The translations under genes were made by a program, and so were the position numbers. 64,000 nt of DNA from Kwoniella bestiolae CBS 10118 (taxonomy: Eukaryota; Basidiomycota; Tremellomycetes; Tremellales; Cryptococcaceae): positions 1,798,001-1,862,000 of the forward strand of contig NC_089243.1 in the NCBI RefSeq assembly GCF_000512585.2, in the 5' to 3' direction. Under the pieces are notes generated by a model that did no database searches, was not told the origin of the DNA, and worked only from the letters and a program-made list of their open reading frames with translations. Below are positions 11,694 to 22,500 of this stretch, in pieces; the first letter of the stretch is position 1; the number at the start of each line of letters is the position of its first letter.

Positions 11694-13379
11694 TCATGTA
11701 CATAATTCATATCCACCTTGAGCTCCGCAAGCGGGACATGGCCCAGCATCTCTGATGTGCGCCAAGTCCACTACAACATCGTACTTGCTGTATACCTGAG
11801 AGGTCAATGTCACTTTCGATTCACCTTCACCGATTTCGTTGTACTCCATTCTCAGTGCGACTGATTTTTCCGGTGGACCGCCATGATTAATTATGTAAGG
11901 AGGGACATGTATCTTGAGGAACTTGAATAAAACTGACCAATCAATCGACGAGTATATCTTGATGGTAGTTGCTTGACCGGGCGAATTCCCATTCCTCGAG
12001 GAAAGATCCTCTAGTATGGTGGAAAGTGTAATTGATTTCAACCAGTTGAGGATCATCTGAACAAAGAGCATCTGGTCTCTAGCCAACGAAGATGCGTAGT
12101 CCTCGTGGAGATACATCAACTCGGTCAGAGTGATATCTTCCATGATCCATCTATTCAAAGTGCCATAAATGATTTTGGGTCGGATTCGACTTTTCAAATG
12201 TCTTGAGCCATAGTGTATGGTGTGGGTATGAGGAATACTGGCATAGTGATGTTCGTAAGAGGATGCGAAACCGAATCCAAAAGGACCATTGGCGACTTCC
12301 CTACAGATATGCAGTGGTTTGATATGCTTCATCAGAAGGTTGGTCCATCGATTGGTTATCTCCCTTCTATCCCTAGTAACCGTTAATTCCGAATACGGAC
12401 CATTAAACTTCTTATAATCCCTCGCGTCCCTCAGAAAGTTTCTGTAGTAATTATGATCATGCATTGGAACCATCGTTCTATATCCGAAACTGATCGTTTT
12501 CAGATTCTTGAACAGTCCACCAACCGAACTCAATATGCGATGGTGCAAGGCGGATAAGATGAGTTGGGTTGATATGGCGATTTGGCTAGTCTTGATGGAC
12601 AGATCGGTTAGACATTCCCATTGATCGATATGTTTTGAGTTTAAGGACCATTTGTTATTTCGAGGAACCTTGATTTGATCGTATGCGAAGTGGAGGTGTC
12701 TGATTGACTTGATCATTTCCAATTTCAGTAATCGTCCTCGTATTGTGCGTGATGTTTCTGTTTCTGAGCGTTTCTTGGAGGGAAGATGATCGAGGCCGTA
12801 GAACAGCTGTGAAGGGTCTTGGATGATGATCTTGCGGTACAGCGACGGGACGACTGAATTGTGTAGAAACTGCCCGAAGGAATGATCAGTATATGTGAAT
12901 GACACTGACGACTGATCATGCGGATCAAGGGACTTCATACTGACTGAGCATGTTCTCATGACCTTGTTGAGATCGGAAGGAGGTAAATATCCCCAAATGT
13001 TACTCCACACTTCGTTGGGGATACGCTCCAGATGAATGTTCTCGTTCTCGTCAGCTCGGTCTTCCTCGTACGATCCCGTCAAGCTGGCTCGTTGGCATAT
13101 CGTACATTGGCATGGATCGGGATTGGGAGTGAGATTCGGGTGTCTCGCTCGGAGGCATATCGTACAACCACATTTCCCTGCTTGTGTTGTGGGTTTCGTG
13201 GGATCGGGTTGACCATTGATTTGTGGTTGTGGTTGTCTGGGATATGTTGAAGGATCGCATCCCGACCAAGGGCAATCATCAGCCAATGAAGGTGTTTTTC
13301 TGTTTCGTCTCTTCTTCTTCCCTTTACTTGATTTGGGTTTTGTTTGAGGTCTCTTTGCTGGGATCATACCTTGGAGCAT
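11694..13379 (-). CDS. F-box-like protein with Cys clusters, copy B
   Basis: Two exons (13379-12945 and 12869-11694) give 536 residues. The very basic start (KPKSSKGKKKRRNRK) could be a nuclear signal. It is followed by CPWSGC, two CxCxxC clusters (CGCTICLRA, CQCTICQRA), an F-box-like segment (RIPNEVWSNIWGYL, PSDLNKVMRTCS) and a long C-terminal region ending in CPACGAQGGYELCT. Shared blocks with copy A include KSIRHLHFAYD, FKNLKTISFGYR and KPLHICREVANGPFGFGF. The intron position is the same in both copies (just after the F-box). In this copy the 75-nt intron is a multiple of three without stops, so an unspliced form would add 25 residues. The substrate and the metal-binding role of the Cys clusters are not known. 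Confidence 0.72.
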   Translation of the reverse strand: MLQGMIPAKRPQTKPKSSKGKKKRRNRKTPSLADDCPWSGCDPSTYPRQPQPQINGQPDPTKPTTQAGKCGCTICLRARHPNLTPNPDPCQCTICQRASLTGSYEEDRADENENIHLERIPNEVWSNIWGYLPPSDLNKVMRTCSVSMKSLDPHDQSSVSFTYTDHSFGQFLHNSVVPSLYRKIIIQDPSQLFYGLDHLPSKKRSETETSRTIRGRLLKLEMIKSIRHLHFAYDQIKVPRNNKWSLNSKHIDQWECLTDLSIKTSQIAISTQLILSALHHRILSSVGGLFKNLKTISFGYRTMVPMHDHNYYRNFLRDARDYKKFNGPYSELTVTRDRREITNRWTNLLMKHIKPLHICREVANGPFGFGFASSYEHHYASIPHTHTIHYGSRHLKSRIRPKIIYGTLNRWIMEDITLTELMYLHEDYASSLARDQMLFVQMILNWLKSITLSTILEDLSSRNGNSPGQATTIKIYSSIDWSVLFKFLKIHVPPYIINHGGPPEKSVALRMEYNEIGEGESKVTLTSQVYSKYDVVVDLAHIRDAGPCPACGAQGGYELCT

Positions 13380-14033
13380 GATCGTTGGGTCTTGGATGTG
13401 AAGGAGTAACGAGGGGCAGGTTGCAGTTGCATGAAGAAGAATAATAAGGAAGAGGAGAAGGATAAGGAAGGATCGGGAGTGTTATGACAATTTACTTATA
13501 GTGTGAGTGTGTGTGTATGTGTGATTTGTCTCAAGGTTGATGTGTGAGTTAGGTCAGTTACGACGCACGGACTAAAACATTGATCGGTCAGATTGTACCT
13601 CTTTACCTTCGTTGTATTATTAAGGATGACCTGACACGGTCAAATCGAGCTAATCCTCACAAGTCAGTCTCGTATTCCAGAGTGCATCCTACTGCAAGGT
13701 GAGGTAAAGGTGTGATCATGTTCATGATCTTCGAGACTGTCAGTCTGCATCGCACTCAGCCCGATAGAGAGTAAGTTACTTTACTCTTACTCTTTTTCAG
13801 GGAAACCCGAGTTGGAGATTGCCACGTTGCGCTATGATCACTTTGCTTCGTCATCCGCCACTCAACGCACTCAACCCCCCGCCAGTCAACAACCTCAATC
13901 GATAGTTATCATCAACATGTTATCATCGTTTGTTTCCTTTCATTTTCATTCCATCCTATACCATATCATACTTAACCCCAAATCATCTTGTCACGTATAA
14001 ACAGATCAGAGAAAGACATCAAATCCCAACACC
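13380..14033. promoter_or_regulatory. divergent promoter, F-box copy B / DSK2
   Basis: A 654-nt gap between two divergent genes. It holds a short GT-rich simple repeat (13500-13525) and CT-rich sequence before the DSK2 start. No further coding sequence is supported. Confidence 0.45.
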
Positions 14034-16120
14034 ATGTCCGCAGACGCCGCTGCCTCCTCATCGGAGATCACCATGTAAGTCTATCTGTGTGCTTGTAGAT
14101 GATGTCATCCTTCCTTCCTTACTTCTGCTCTCTCCTGCTTTTATCATGTATTCAAGCTGATCTGTTTATTGCTCAGTACGGTCAAGGGTCCATCCGAACT
14201 CAAGCTCTCCATCACGATCGCCCCAGAGAAGACAGTAGCAGAGTTGAAAGAATCCATTGCTTCGAAATCAGATGTGGAGAAGGAAAGACAGCGATTGATC
14301 TATTCTGGTATGTCCCTCTCTATCTCTTCATCTACCACTGCATATCATTGTGACCACAAGGGCATGGCTGATGCAAGATTTGTACTGGTATAGGTAAAGT
14401 ACTAAAAGATGAAGATACGATATCCACCTACAAGATCCAAGTGAGTAACTCATTCTATCCAGCTTGGTATTCTAGTAGACACCTCGAACTTTAGCTGATA
14501 TTGATACTGATCGCATTAGACCGGACACACTATACACATGGTCAAGGGAGCTGCCAAGTCCAATAACCCCTCTGGATCGACTGCAGCTCCAGCGGGCGGA
14601 TCAAGTGCCTCGTCAGCTTTACCTAGATTACCTCAGATGGGTACTGGTTTGAATGTGGGGAGCAATCCGATTGATAATGTTGAGAACATTCATCATGTGA
14701 GTGAGCGACTCTGTCCGGGTGGCCGAATGACCCGTCTCAACGGAAGGAGCTCAACAGGACGTGTAGATGAGATGGACAGAGAAGAGATTGAGCTGACTTT
14801 AGATTACCTCCGCAGGGATTAGCAGGATTCAACCCCTTTGCTGGTCAACCTGGATTAGATAACATGTTTGATCCCAATGCGGTGAGTGCTTTCACCACTC
14901 CATATTAATCTCCTGCCTGTCCATCTACCATCTCAGCTACTCCGCTCTGTCGATGTCCCAAAAGCGCTCGAAGCTGATTGTGGTGTGGTCATCGATGCAT
15001 CCAGATGACAGGAATGATGAACAACCCCGATTTCCTAAGATCAATGTCAGAGATGATGTCCCGACCTGAAGTATTGGACCAGGTATGTATATCTTGCATT
15101 AGCTACCTCTGGATCGTCGGATAGGATCTTAGCTAATCACATGGACAAGTAGATAATCGCTTCCAACCCCCAATTACAGGCGATGGGTCCTCAAGTCCGA
15201 CAGATGATGCAATCCCCTTTCTTTAGACAGATGATGTCCAATCCCGAAACTCTGAGAGCTGTAAGCTTTGTTCTCATTTCCCTCCTTACTAAGGAAAATA
15301 ATAGCTTATATGTGTTTCCGCTAGATGATGCAAATGAACGCCTCAATGGGCGGACAAGGAGGAGGTATGGGAGGATTCAACCCCTTTGGTGCTGCTCCAG
15401 GTGGTGGTCAAGGAGGACAAACAGGAACCGCCAATGTCTCTTCCGATCCTTTCCCTAATCTCTTTGCTCCAAATGCCCCCTCCACCACAAACACCGAAAA
15501 CCCCTCTACACCTTCAGGCAACGCTCAGCAGCCTCCGAATCCACTCGCAGCGTTGTTCGGTGGAGCAGGTGCAGGCGGTGCAGGCGGAGCAGGCGGAAAT
15601 CCATTTGGAGGGTTCGATCCTTCAATGCTGTTTGGTGGAGGTGGGCGTGCAGGTGGGTTTGGAGGGTTTGGCGCACCGCCCGCTCCGAGGGATGAACGAC
15701 CGCCTGAGGAGATTTATGCGACTCAGTTGGGTCAGTTGAATGGTATGGTGAGTTTGCGTTTTCATCATACTGTACATGTCCCTGTCCCATCTCCCTTTTC
15801 CTTCTCCACCTCTTTCTTCTACCTCTCTCCTCTCCCTATCCCCTCTCCCCTCTCTCTCTCCCCTCTCCCTGTCCCCTACCCCTCCCGCCTTCTTCTTACC
15901 CACTCCTTCTCTCGTGTCTCGCCTCCTTCTCGCCTCCCCCTTATCCTCTCACGCTCTGTGTACCGTCCCGCCCTCAACTTGTATAATATGCCACATGCTG
16001 ATATCCGATTGAATTCCTTAGGGTCTGTGGGACGCTCAGAAGAATATCACAGCGCTCAGAAGGACAGGGGGGAACGTCGAAGCTGCTATAGAGTTGATAT
16101 TCTCCGGTCAGTTGGATTAG
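14034..16120 (+). CDS. DSK2: ubiquilin (proteasome shuttle)
   Basis: Nine exons (14034-14074, 14177-14307, 14394-14440, 14520-14696, 14816-14881, 15005-15082, 15153-15260, 15325-15747, 16022-16120) give 389 residues. Order: ubiquitin-like domain (ITVKGPSELKLSITIAPEKT to DTISTYKIQTGHTIHMV), Ser/Ala linker, STI1-type Met/Asn/Pro helices (NPDFLRSMSEMMSRPEVLDQ and NPQLQAMGPQVRQMMQSPFF), a Gly-rich linker with GGAGAGGAGGAGG, and a C-terminal UBA domain (GLWDAQKNITALRRTGGNVE, ending GQLD). Dsk2 carries ubiquitylated proteins to the proteasome through UBL and UBA. The last intron (15748-16021, 274 nt) is unusually long and very pyrimidine-rich. Confidence 0.95.
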
Positions 16121-16343
16121 CAGGGATATCGATTTAGTCAATTGCAGATTGTTTGTATTCATCTTTCTTGAATCTGGCCACGTCTATACCATTTGGGCGC
16201 ACCGAGAAGGACCCGATTAGAGTATGGGATGGGGAGATGCGGGAAGCGAATCGATGGGAAGTGATCTGCGTTTGAGGAATATGCATAATATACCCAAATC
16301 CATGAACATCTAAATTAACAATACGGACAATACCAACTAAACC

Positions 16344-18591
16344 TTACAAATGCTTGGGGATAGGTGGAGCTTCACCCCTCTTCTCAGCTTCTGCCGCTGC
16401 TACCCAGTATGATCCCTCGGGGTAGGTGAACTCTTTCATTGATTCTTCGTACATGTCGATGGAGTATCCGCCCTTGGGGTCCAAGGGGACGTTGTATCGA
16501 CCTTGGGAGTTGATAGAGACGGGGTAGAGGAAGTGTTCGTGCAAGTGGCTACGTGATAAAAACATGACATTAGTCCTTGCTTTGATAGAGTACTGACGAG
16601 CGGGTCGAGGGAGTTGGGTCAACTCACTCAACAAACTCCAAGACGTTTCGTTCCATCTCTCCTGATACGCAGATATAGTCGATCAACGATAAGTGGATCT
16701 GCAATACCGATTTGGTCAACATCTTATCCGACCTCTTCTTCGAAAGATGATAAAGATAAGATTAGGGGAGGGAAGAAACACTCACGACATATTCACACAA
16801 TCCCACACCACCAGCATGAGGACAAACCGGCACACCATACTTGGCAGCCATGAGCATGATAGATAACAGCTCGTTCACACCTCCTACTCTACACGAGTCG
16901 ATCTGACAGACGTCGATAGCTCCCAATTGTAATAGCTGTTTGAACACCATCCTATTATGGGCGTGTTCACCGGTAGCTACACCAATGTTGATTTCCTTGA
17001 GGGCTTTTCGGATGGCGGCGTGTCCTACGGCATCATCTGGGGCGGTTGGCTCCTCGATGAACCATGGTTTGAGGGGTTCGAGCTTCTTCATGTACTCGAT
17101 GGCCTGGGGGACGTCCCATACCTCTATGATTCGAAGGATATATCAGTACTGCTCCTGACTTCTCAATGGTATAGCGAGTTTTGCGGTATGGAAGAAAATG
17201 ATAGAGAAGCGGAGGGAGAAGCAGAGAGCAGGTATACTCACGGTTAGCATCGACCATCAATACACATCCAGCAGGGCCAGCGTTCTTCCCTTCGATAGTT
17301 CGGGGTTCGATCACTCGACCCTCGGGTAAGTTGGCTTTATCATCGATGATTGATCGAATCAATCGACCTCTTCGGAGATCATCCTCGGGATCAGCACCGA
17401 CTTTAAGCTATAGAGTATAAGACGATTTTATAAGCTCCTGTTCTCTTTACAGCGATATTCCAGGACTGGAAGGAAGTACAACAGGAAGATTGGAAAAGCA
17501 GTACACACCTTGAAATGGTTGAAACCTTGGTTCAAAGCCTCCTTGGTCAATCGTACGACCTTCTCGTCAGAGTAACCCAACCATCCAACAGAAGTGGTAT
17601 AGGCAGGATAACCCTTCTTGATGACTTCCTCCTCTCTTGCTTTCTTGGTGGCTTCTTTCTCCTTGAGTAAAGCTAGGGCCTCTTCTTGCGTTATGGCATC
17701 GGTGATGTATCGGAATGAGGTGGCTTTTACGAATCTGAAATAGAGTATACCCAGAGCATCATCAATAAGACGTCACAGTCAAGTTCTGGCAGGATACAAT
17801 ACATGAGAGAGAGGGAGAGGTAGAACTCACTGTTCTGGTGTCCAGTCAACAACCAATTTCCATAAAGGCTTCTTCTCGTGCTTGGCGAGTAAGTCCCACA
17901 CGGCGTTGTTTACTGCAGCAGTAGCGAGGTGGATTACACCTTTCTCGGGACCCAACCATCTGTGCTGGGGGTCAGATACGACTAATACCAGCGTGACTTC
18001 GGTCAGCACAATTCCACTTTTCGAAGAATTCGGATAAATTACTCACGGAAGTCGAAGAAAGCACCCATATCATTGAAGATGGGATCCAAGTCCTTGCCGA
18101 CTATTCGGTTGGCGATTTGTTCGATGGCATAGCATACAATATCATTACCTCGACCAATGGCTAAAAATAGATATTGTCAGCCCGAAATCATCTTGGCGTA
18201 GAAGAGGAAGAGAGGAAGGACTTACTGAACGTCATACCCTGACCTTTGAGGTCGGAGTTTGTCTTGAGCACGATGTAGGCGGCAGAGTAATCACACTCTT
18301 TGTTCCTAAATGCAACAACCTATCAGCAGGATGCTCGTACGAGCAGAATTTGGCTGTGAGAATGACTTACATGGCATCGGTACCATCACCAGTGACGTTC
18401 TGGAGGATAGCAAAGGTTAATCTGTGATCATATCATGCCTCAGAAGGTGATTCTCAGCTCACGGTGGGGAAACGGATGTCTAGACAGGACAAAACACAGA
18501 CATCAGCAATGGCTCTACTCTCTTTCTCGCAAGTAGCTGAGCCAGACACTCACCATGGACGGAGAACTCTGTGATCTTGAGACCGGACATG
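16344..18591 (-). CDS. L-fuconate dehydratase (enolase superfamily)
   Basis: At least nine exons, starting at 18591 (MSGLKITEFSVHDIRFPT) and ending at 16344 (PPIPKHL). The protein is about 450 residues. Enolase-superfamily motifs are in order: GKDLDPIF and GAFFDF in the capping domain, RWLGPEKGVIHLA, NHFKLKVGAD with the KxK catalytic lysines, LMVDAN (metal Asp), FIEEPTAPDD (metal Glu), ATGEHAHNRM (metal Glu), and CPHAGGVGLCEY with the catalytic His. These match the L-fuconate dehydratase/ENOSF1 branch, which dehydrates sugar acids to 2-keto-3-deoxy acids. Intron-exon phases agree where I checked them. The true substrate may be another acid sugar. It is divergent from STE6. Confidence 0.88.
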
Positions 18592-19516
18592 ATGGATGAC
18601 GATGTAGTGATTATATGGGGCAGGTTCAGGAAGTAGTGAATAAGAAGGGAAGAAGAGATAGACGAACAAGAAGTTACAGGTGGATACCCTCTGCTATTTG
18701 TATGAAATTTCAGGTGATATGCTGTTTGGTTAAAGTGGACACCTTCTACGAGGTTGTAACCACGAGATTACTCTGGCACGTCGGCCCGTTGTTGGACCGG
18801 CCCGCTGTACTTACGTATATGCACGTGGTAACTGCCGGATCAAATGCCGGTTCATCCGGATTGTATCCAATGTTTTAGCATGACGTGGACTTAATTTTGT
18901 GCTTATCACACACCTCTGGAGACCTCCTGCTTTGTTCGACTGATGGTACCTTTTTACCCTTGTCAACCCTGAATCGATGATCAAACTTCTGTTTGTCTTT
19001 TTGTCTCCTTGTCGTTTTTGTTGTTTTTTGCTTTTTGTTCTCTTTTTTAGGATCAATAATACACAAGATGACTCTCTCACACCGTACACATCGGGAAAGT
19101 ACGTAGACCAAGGGGGATATCTGGAATGTTGGGAAGGGGATCATGGTATCCTCATGGAGAGAATGAAGGAGGAATGCATGTATCAGGCGAGGTAACTTGC
19201 GAAATGACATGTTATGTCTTTTTCTTTCGATCTTACTTCTTACCTTGATATACTACTAACTTGCTGTACTGCAACTCAAGACAAGTTCTGCTCATTCTAA
19301 CTTATAGTACACCTCTATACTTTGCTACATCTAACAACGCACCAAAGGCTTACAGTGCCGCACCTGCAACAAACCGCAAGATCAATCAACATCGCATCCA
19401 CACACAGACGTTGAATCAACTTCTACCTTCCGATAACAACGCCCTGCCTTAGCTTAGTCTGAACCCACCCACTCACCCATCTTTTGATCCGACAAGGGGA
19501 TTACCAACATTAAACC
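18592..19516. promoter_or_regulatory. divergent promoter, L-fuconate dehydratase / STE6
   Basis: A 925-nt gap. It holds GC-rich inverted motifs around 18780-18860 (CCGGCCC, GCCGGATC, ATGCCGG), a T-rich tract (about 18985-19050) and, 17 nt before the STE6 start, ACAAGGGGA (19492-19500), one base away from the ACAAAGGGA pheromone response element of basidiomycete mating HMG factors. Short plus-strand open frames at 18615 and 18977 look random. Confidence 0.4.
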
Positions 19517-22500
19517 ATGTCATCTCCCACTTCTCGTCAAATACGTTCCCCTTCTTCCTCCTCAAGATCACCTAGAGTAAACCCTCCCAGTCCTGCTTTC
19601 TCACGACCACCCTCAATAACGAATCTTACGAACTCACGATATCCACTTGTCTCTTCTGGACAGGTACGAAATCTAACGACACCATCTCCACCTCGCTACA
19701 TCCCTTCTACACCCCCTCAAGAACCTAGACCTAGACCTCAAGTCACATCTCCCACATCTACTTTAACCCGAGCAGTCAATACCGCATTACCTTTATCACC
19801 CTCCGGGACAATATACTATTCCTCCCCTCCATCAGCCTTCCCAAGTCACTTCGAGATTCTCAACCAGGATCAGGATTACGAACTTACACCCATAACTCCA
19901 CGACGTATCCCGCCCAGTATATCCTCTGAACGAAATACAGAGTCTTCATTCCACGATAGACATTCCATCCAATATCAATCTCATACCCACTCTCATACTC
20001 CCCAGGCACCAGATAATGATATGGAGATGATCAACGATGATGATCCGTTCAAATACTCTGATGTGAGAGTATCAGGAGGTAAACAACGAACCATGCCAGG
20101 ATATCAATTCTCATCCCTTTCTCCGAGAGCGTTTAACGAAAAGGGGGAGAAATTGACTTTTGAACCAATGTTGGATGAACTTACTGCTCCTGAAAGGCCG
20201 ATTTCTGAATATAAGAGATCATTGTACCCCTCGTCTCCAATCCCGCAATCAACATACGAAGATCACCCCGACTTGTTAGATTCTCAAATCTCCGCTCCGA
20301 CCGACAAAACACATTTTTCGCCTACCAGCCCGGTCTCCTCTCTTGCCTCGGGACTACTTAGAAATCCTATCGGCCCCGTTCGACCGTCCTTCAGAGGATT
20401 ATTCGCCCTGTCAACTGCAAGGGAATACCTCCTCTTTCTCATACCAGCCACCATATTCTCGATCCTATCGGCATTGATCGCTCCCTACATGTCTTTGGTA
20501 ATCGGAGACGCATTCGCCATATTCGCTTCCTATCCATTCTTCACAGAACTCGCCACGGACCAGGATAAGAGTATATTACGAGATGGCGTGAGGGATACGT
20601 CTCTGAAGTTGACGATAGCAGGTTTACTAGCTGTGATCTTCAATTACTTCAAGGGGACGTTCTGGGTGTGGTATGGTGAATCGGTCGCTGCGAAGCTCCG
20701 GGAGATGGTCTATGAAGGAGTGCAGAATAAGAGTATGGAATGGTTCGATCTAGGGATGGGAATGAGAGATCAGGATAGTGGTGAGCGTGGTGGTGGGGAT
20801 GAGAAGACGGAGGCGATCGGAGTAGGAGGGTTGATGTCGAAATTCACCAGGTACGTCCTCACACGTCTCCCCTGTCTAATGGATACATAGTCCAATCGTG
20901 GTTGATATCCCTTGGGCACTCGCAGAGAAACAGACGACGTCCGTCTCGCAACGGCCATGTCCTCGGGCGCGGTAGTAATGAACCTTGCGACCTTCATCCT
21001 ATGCTTCATCCTAGCAATGATCAAGGCTCCCATCCTCGCGCTCGTCACTCTCTCTACCATCCCTCTGGTCGTTCTCACTCAAATGATCACGCAGGTCTTC
21101 GCCGCACCATTACATGCGTCCGAGCGCCGTGCCTTCGCAGAAGCATCCACCAGCGTCGAGCGAGTGACCACAGCAATCTCGACCGTCAAGGTGCATAATG
21201 CGCAACAAGCTGAGGAAGAACGATTCCTAGGTCTGATAGGTAAAGGAAAGGTATCATTGATTAGACAAGGACTGGTCTGGGGTATATCCAGTGGAATGAC
21301 CGATTTTCTCTTACTGGGTACTTTCGTATTGGGGTTCTGGTACGGTGCGAAGATTGTTAGAGATGAGAAAGCGACGAGTGGGGAAGTGATGACTTGTTTC
21401 TGGGCTTGTCTGTTCTCCGCGACTTACTTGCAACAGATCGTACCGCACCTCACAGGAATAACAAAAGGGAAGAACTCAATGGCATCGCTATTGACGATAA
21501 TCAAGGATGATCCGACCAGAGAATCGGTGGTGGCTGAAAATCCATTCTCGCCTACGTCCCCTTCTTTCCCTCCTCCCACTACTACCATGCCAAAGAAAAG
21601 GAGGATCTTCAGCAAGAAGGAGAAACGTATTAGCAATTTTGATCTGCGCGGTATAGTCCCCGTAAGGTGTCATGGCGAATTCAACTTCTCAAACATATCA
21701 TTCTGCTACCCCTCAAGACCTGAGAACCTCGTTCTCCGCGATATATCGCTGTTCATCCCACCCGGCGAAACGACATTCATAGTTGGTGGGTCAGGATCCG
21801 GTAAATCGACTATCGCCCAGATCCTCCTGAGATTATATAAACCATTAACAGGAGAGATCATAATGGATAATCAAAATTTCAGCTACATCGACCAAGAATT
21901 TACGAAACAGCATATAGCGGCGGTGCAGCAGGGGTGTATCCTGTTTGATATGTCCATACACGATAATGTTGCGTTGGGTCTGGCTGGAGCAGGAGGAAGT
22001 AGGAGACCGAAAGATGTGAGTAGGGAAGAGGTGGTGGAAGTCTGCAAAATGGCTATGATACATGATTTTATCGAGTCGTTGCCTGAGGGGTATGAGACGC
22101 AGATTGGATCTGGTGGGAATAGTTTGAGTGGGGGTCAGAGACAAAGGGTCGCTATCGCTAGAGCCATGATTAGGGATCCTACGGTGTTGATCTTGGGTGA
22201 GTCAGAGCACCTCCTTTCCTACTGGAATGTAGTGGTGCCATTCAAATTAGGTTAGAACTGCATACACTATTATACAATCAGATTCGATAGAACGGATCAT
22301 TGCTGATTCTCAATCTGCCTCTCCAGACGAAGCGACCTCGGCCCTCGATCCAACTTCCCGTATCCAGGTCTTCCAGAACCTCAAGAAATGGCGTACAAAC
22401 AAGACAACCATTGTGATAACGCATGACCTCTCTCAGATCGTTTCAGACGATTTCGTCTACGTCATGTCGAACGGTATAATCACCGAACAAGGCTTCAGAG

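Noticed and set aside
17300..17320. GGTTCGATC run resembling a tRNA T-arm
   Set aside because: It is inside L-fuconate dehydratase coding sequence and no cloverleaf can be built around it.
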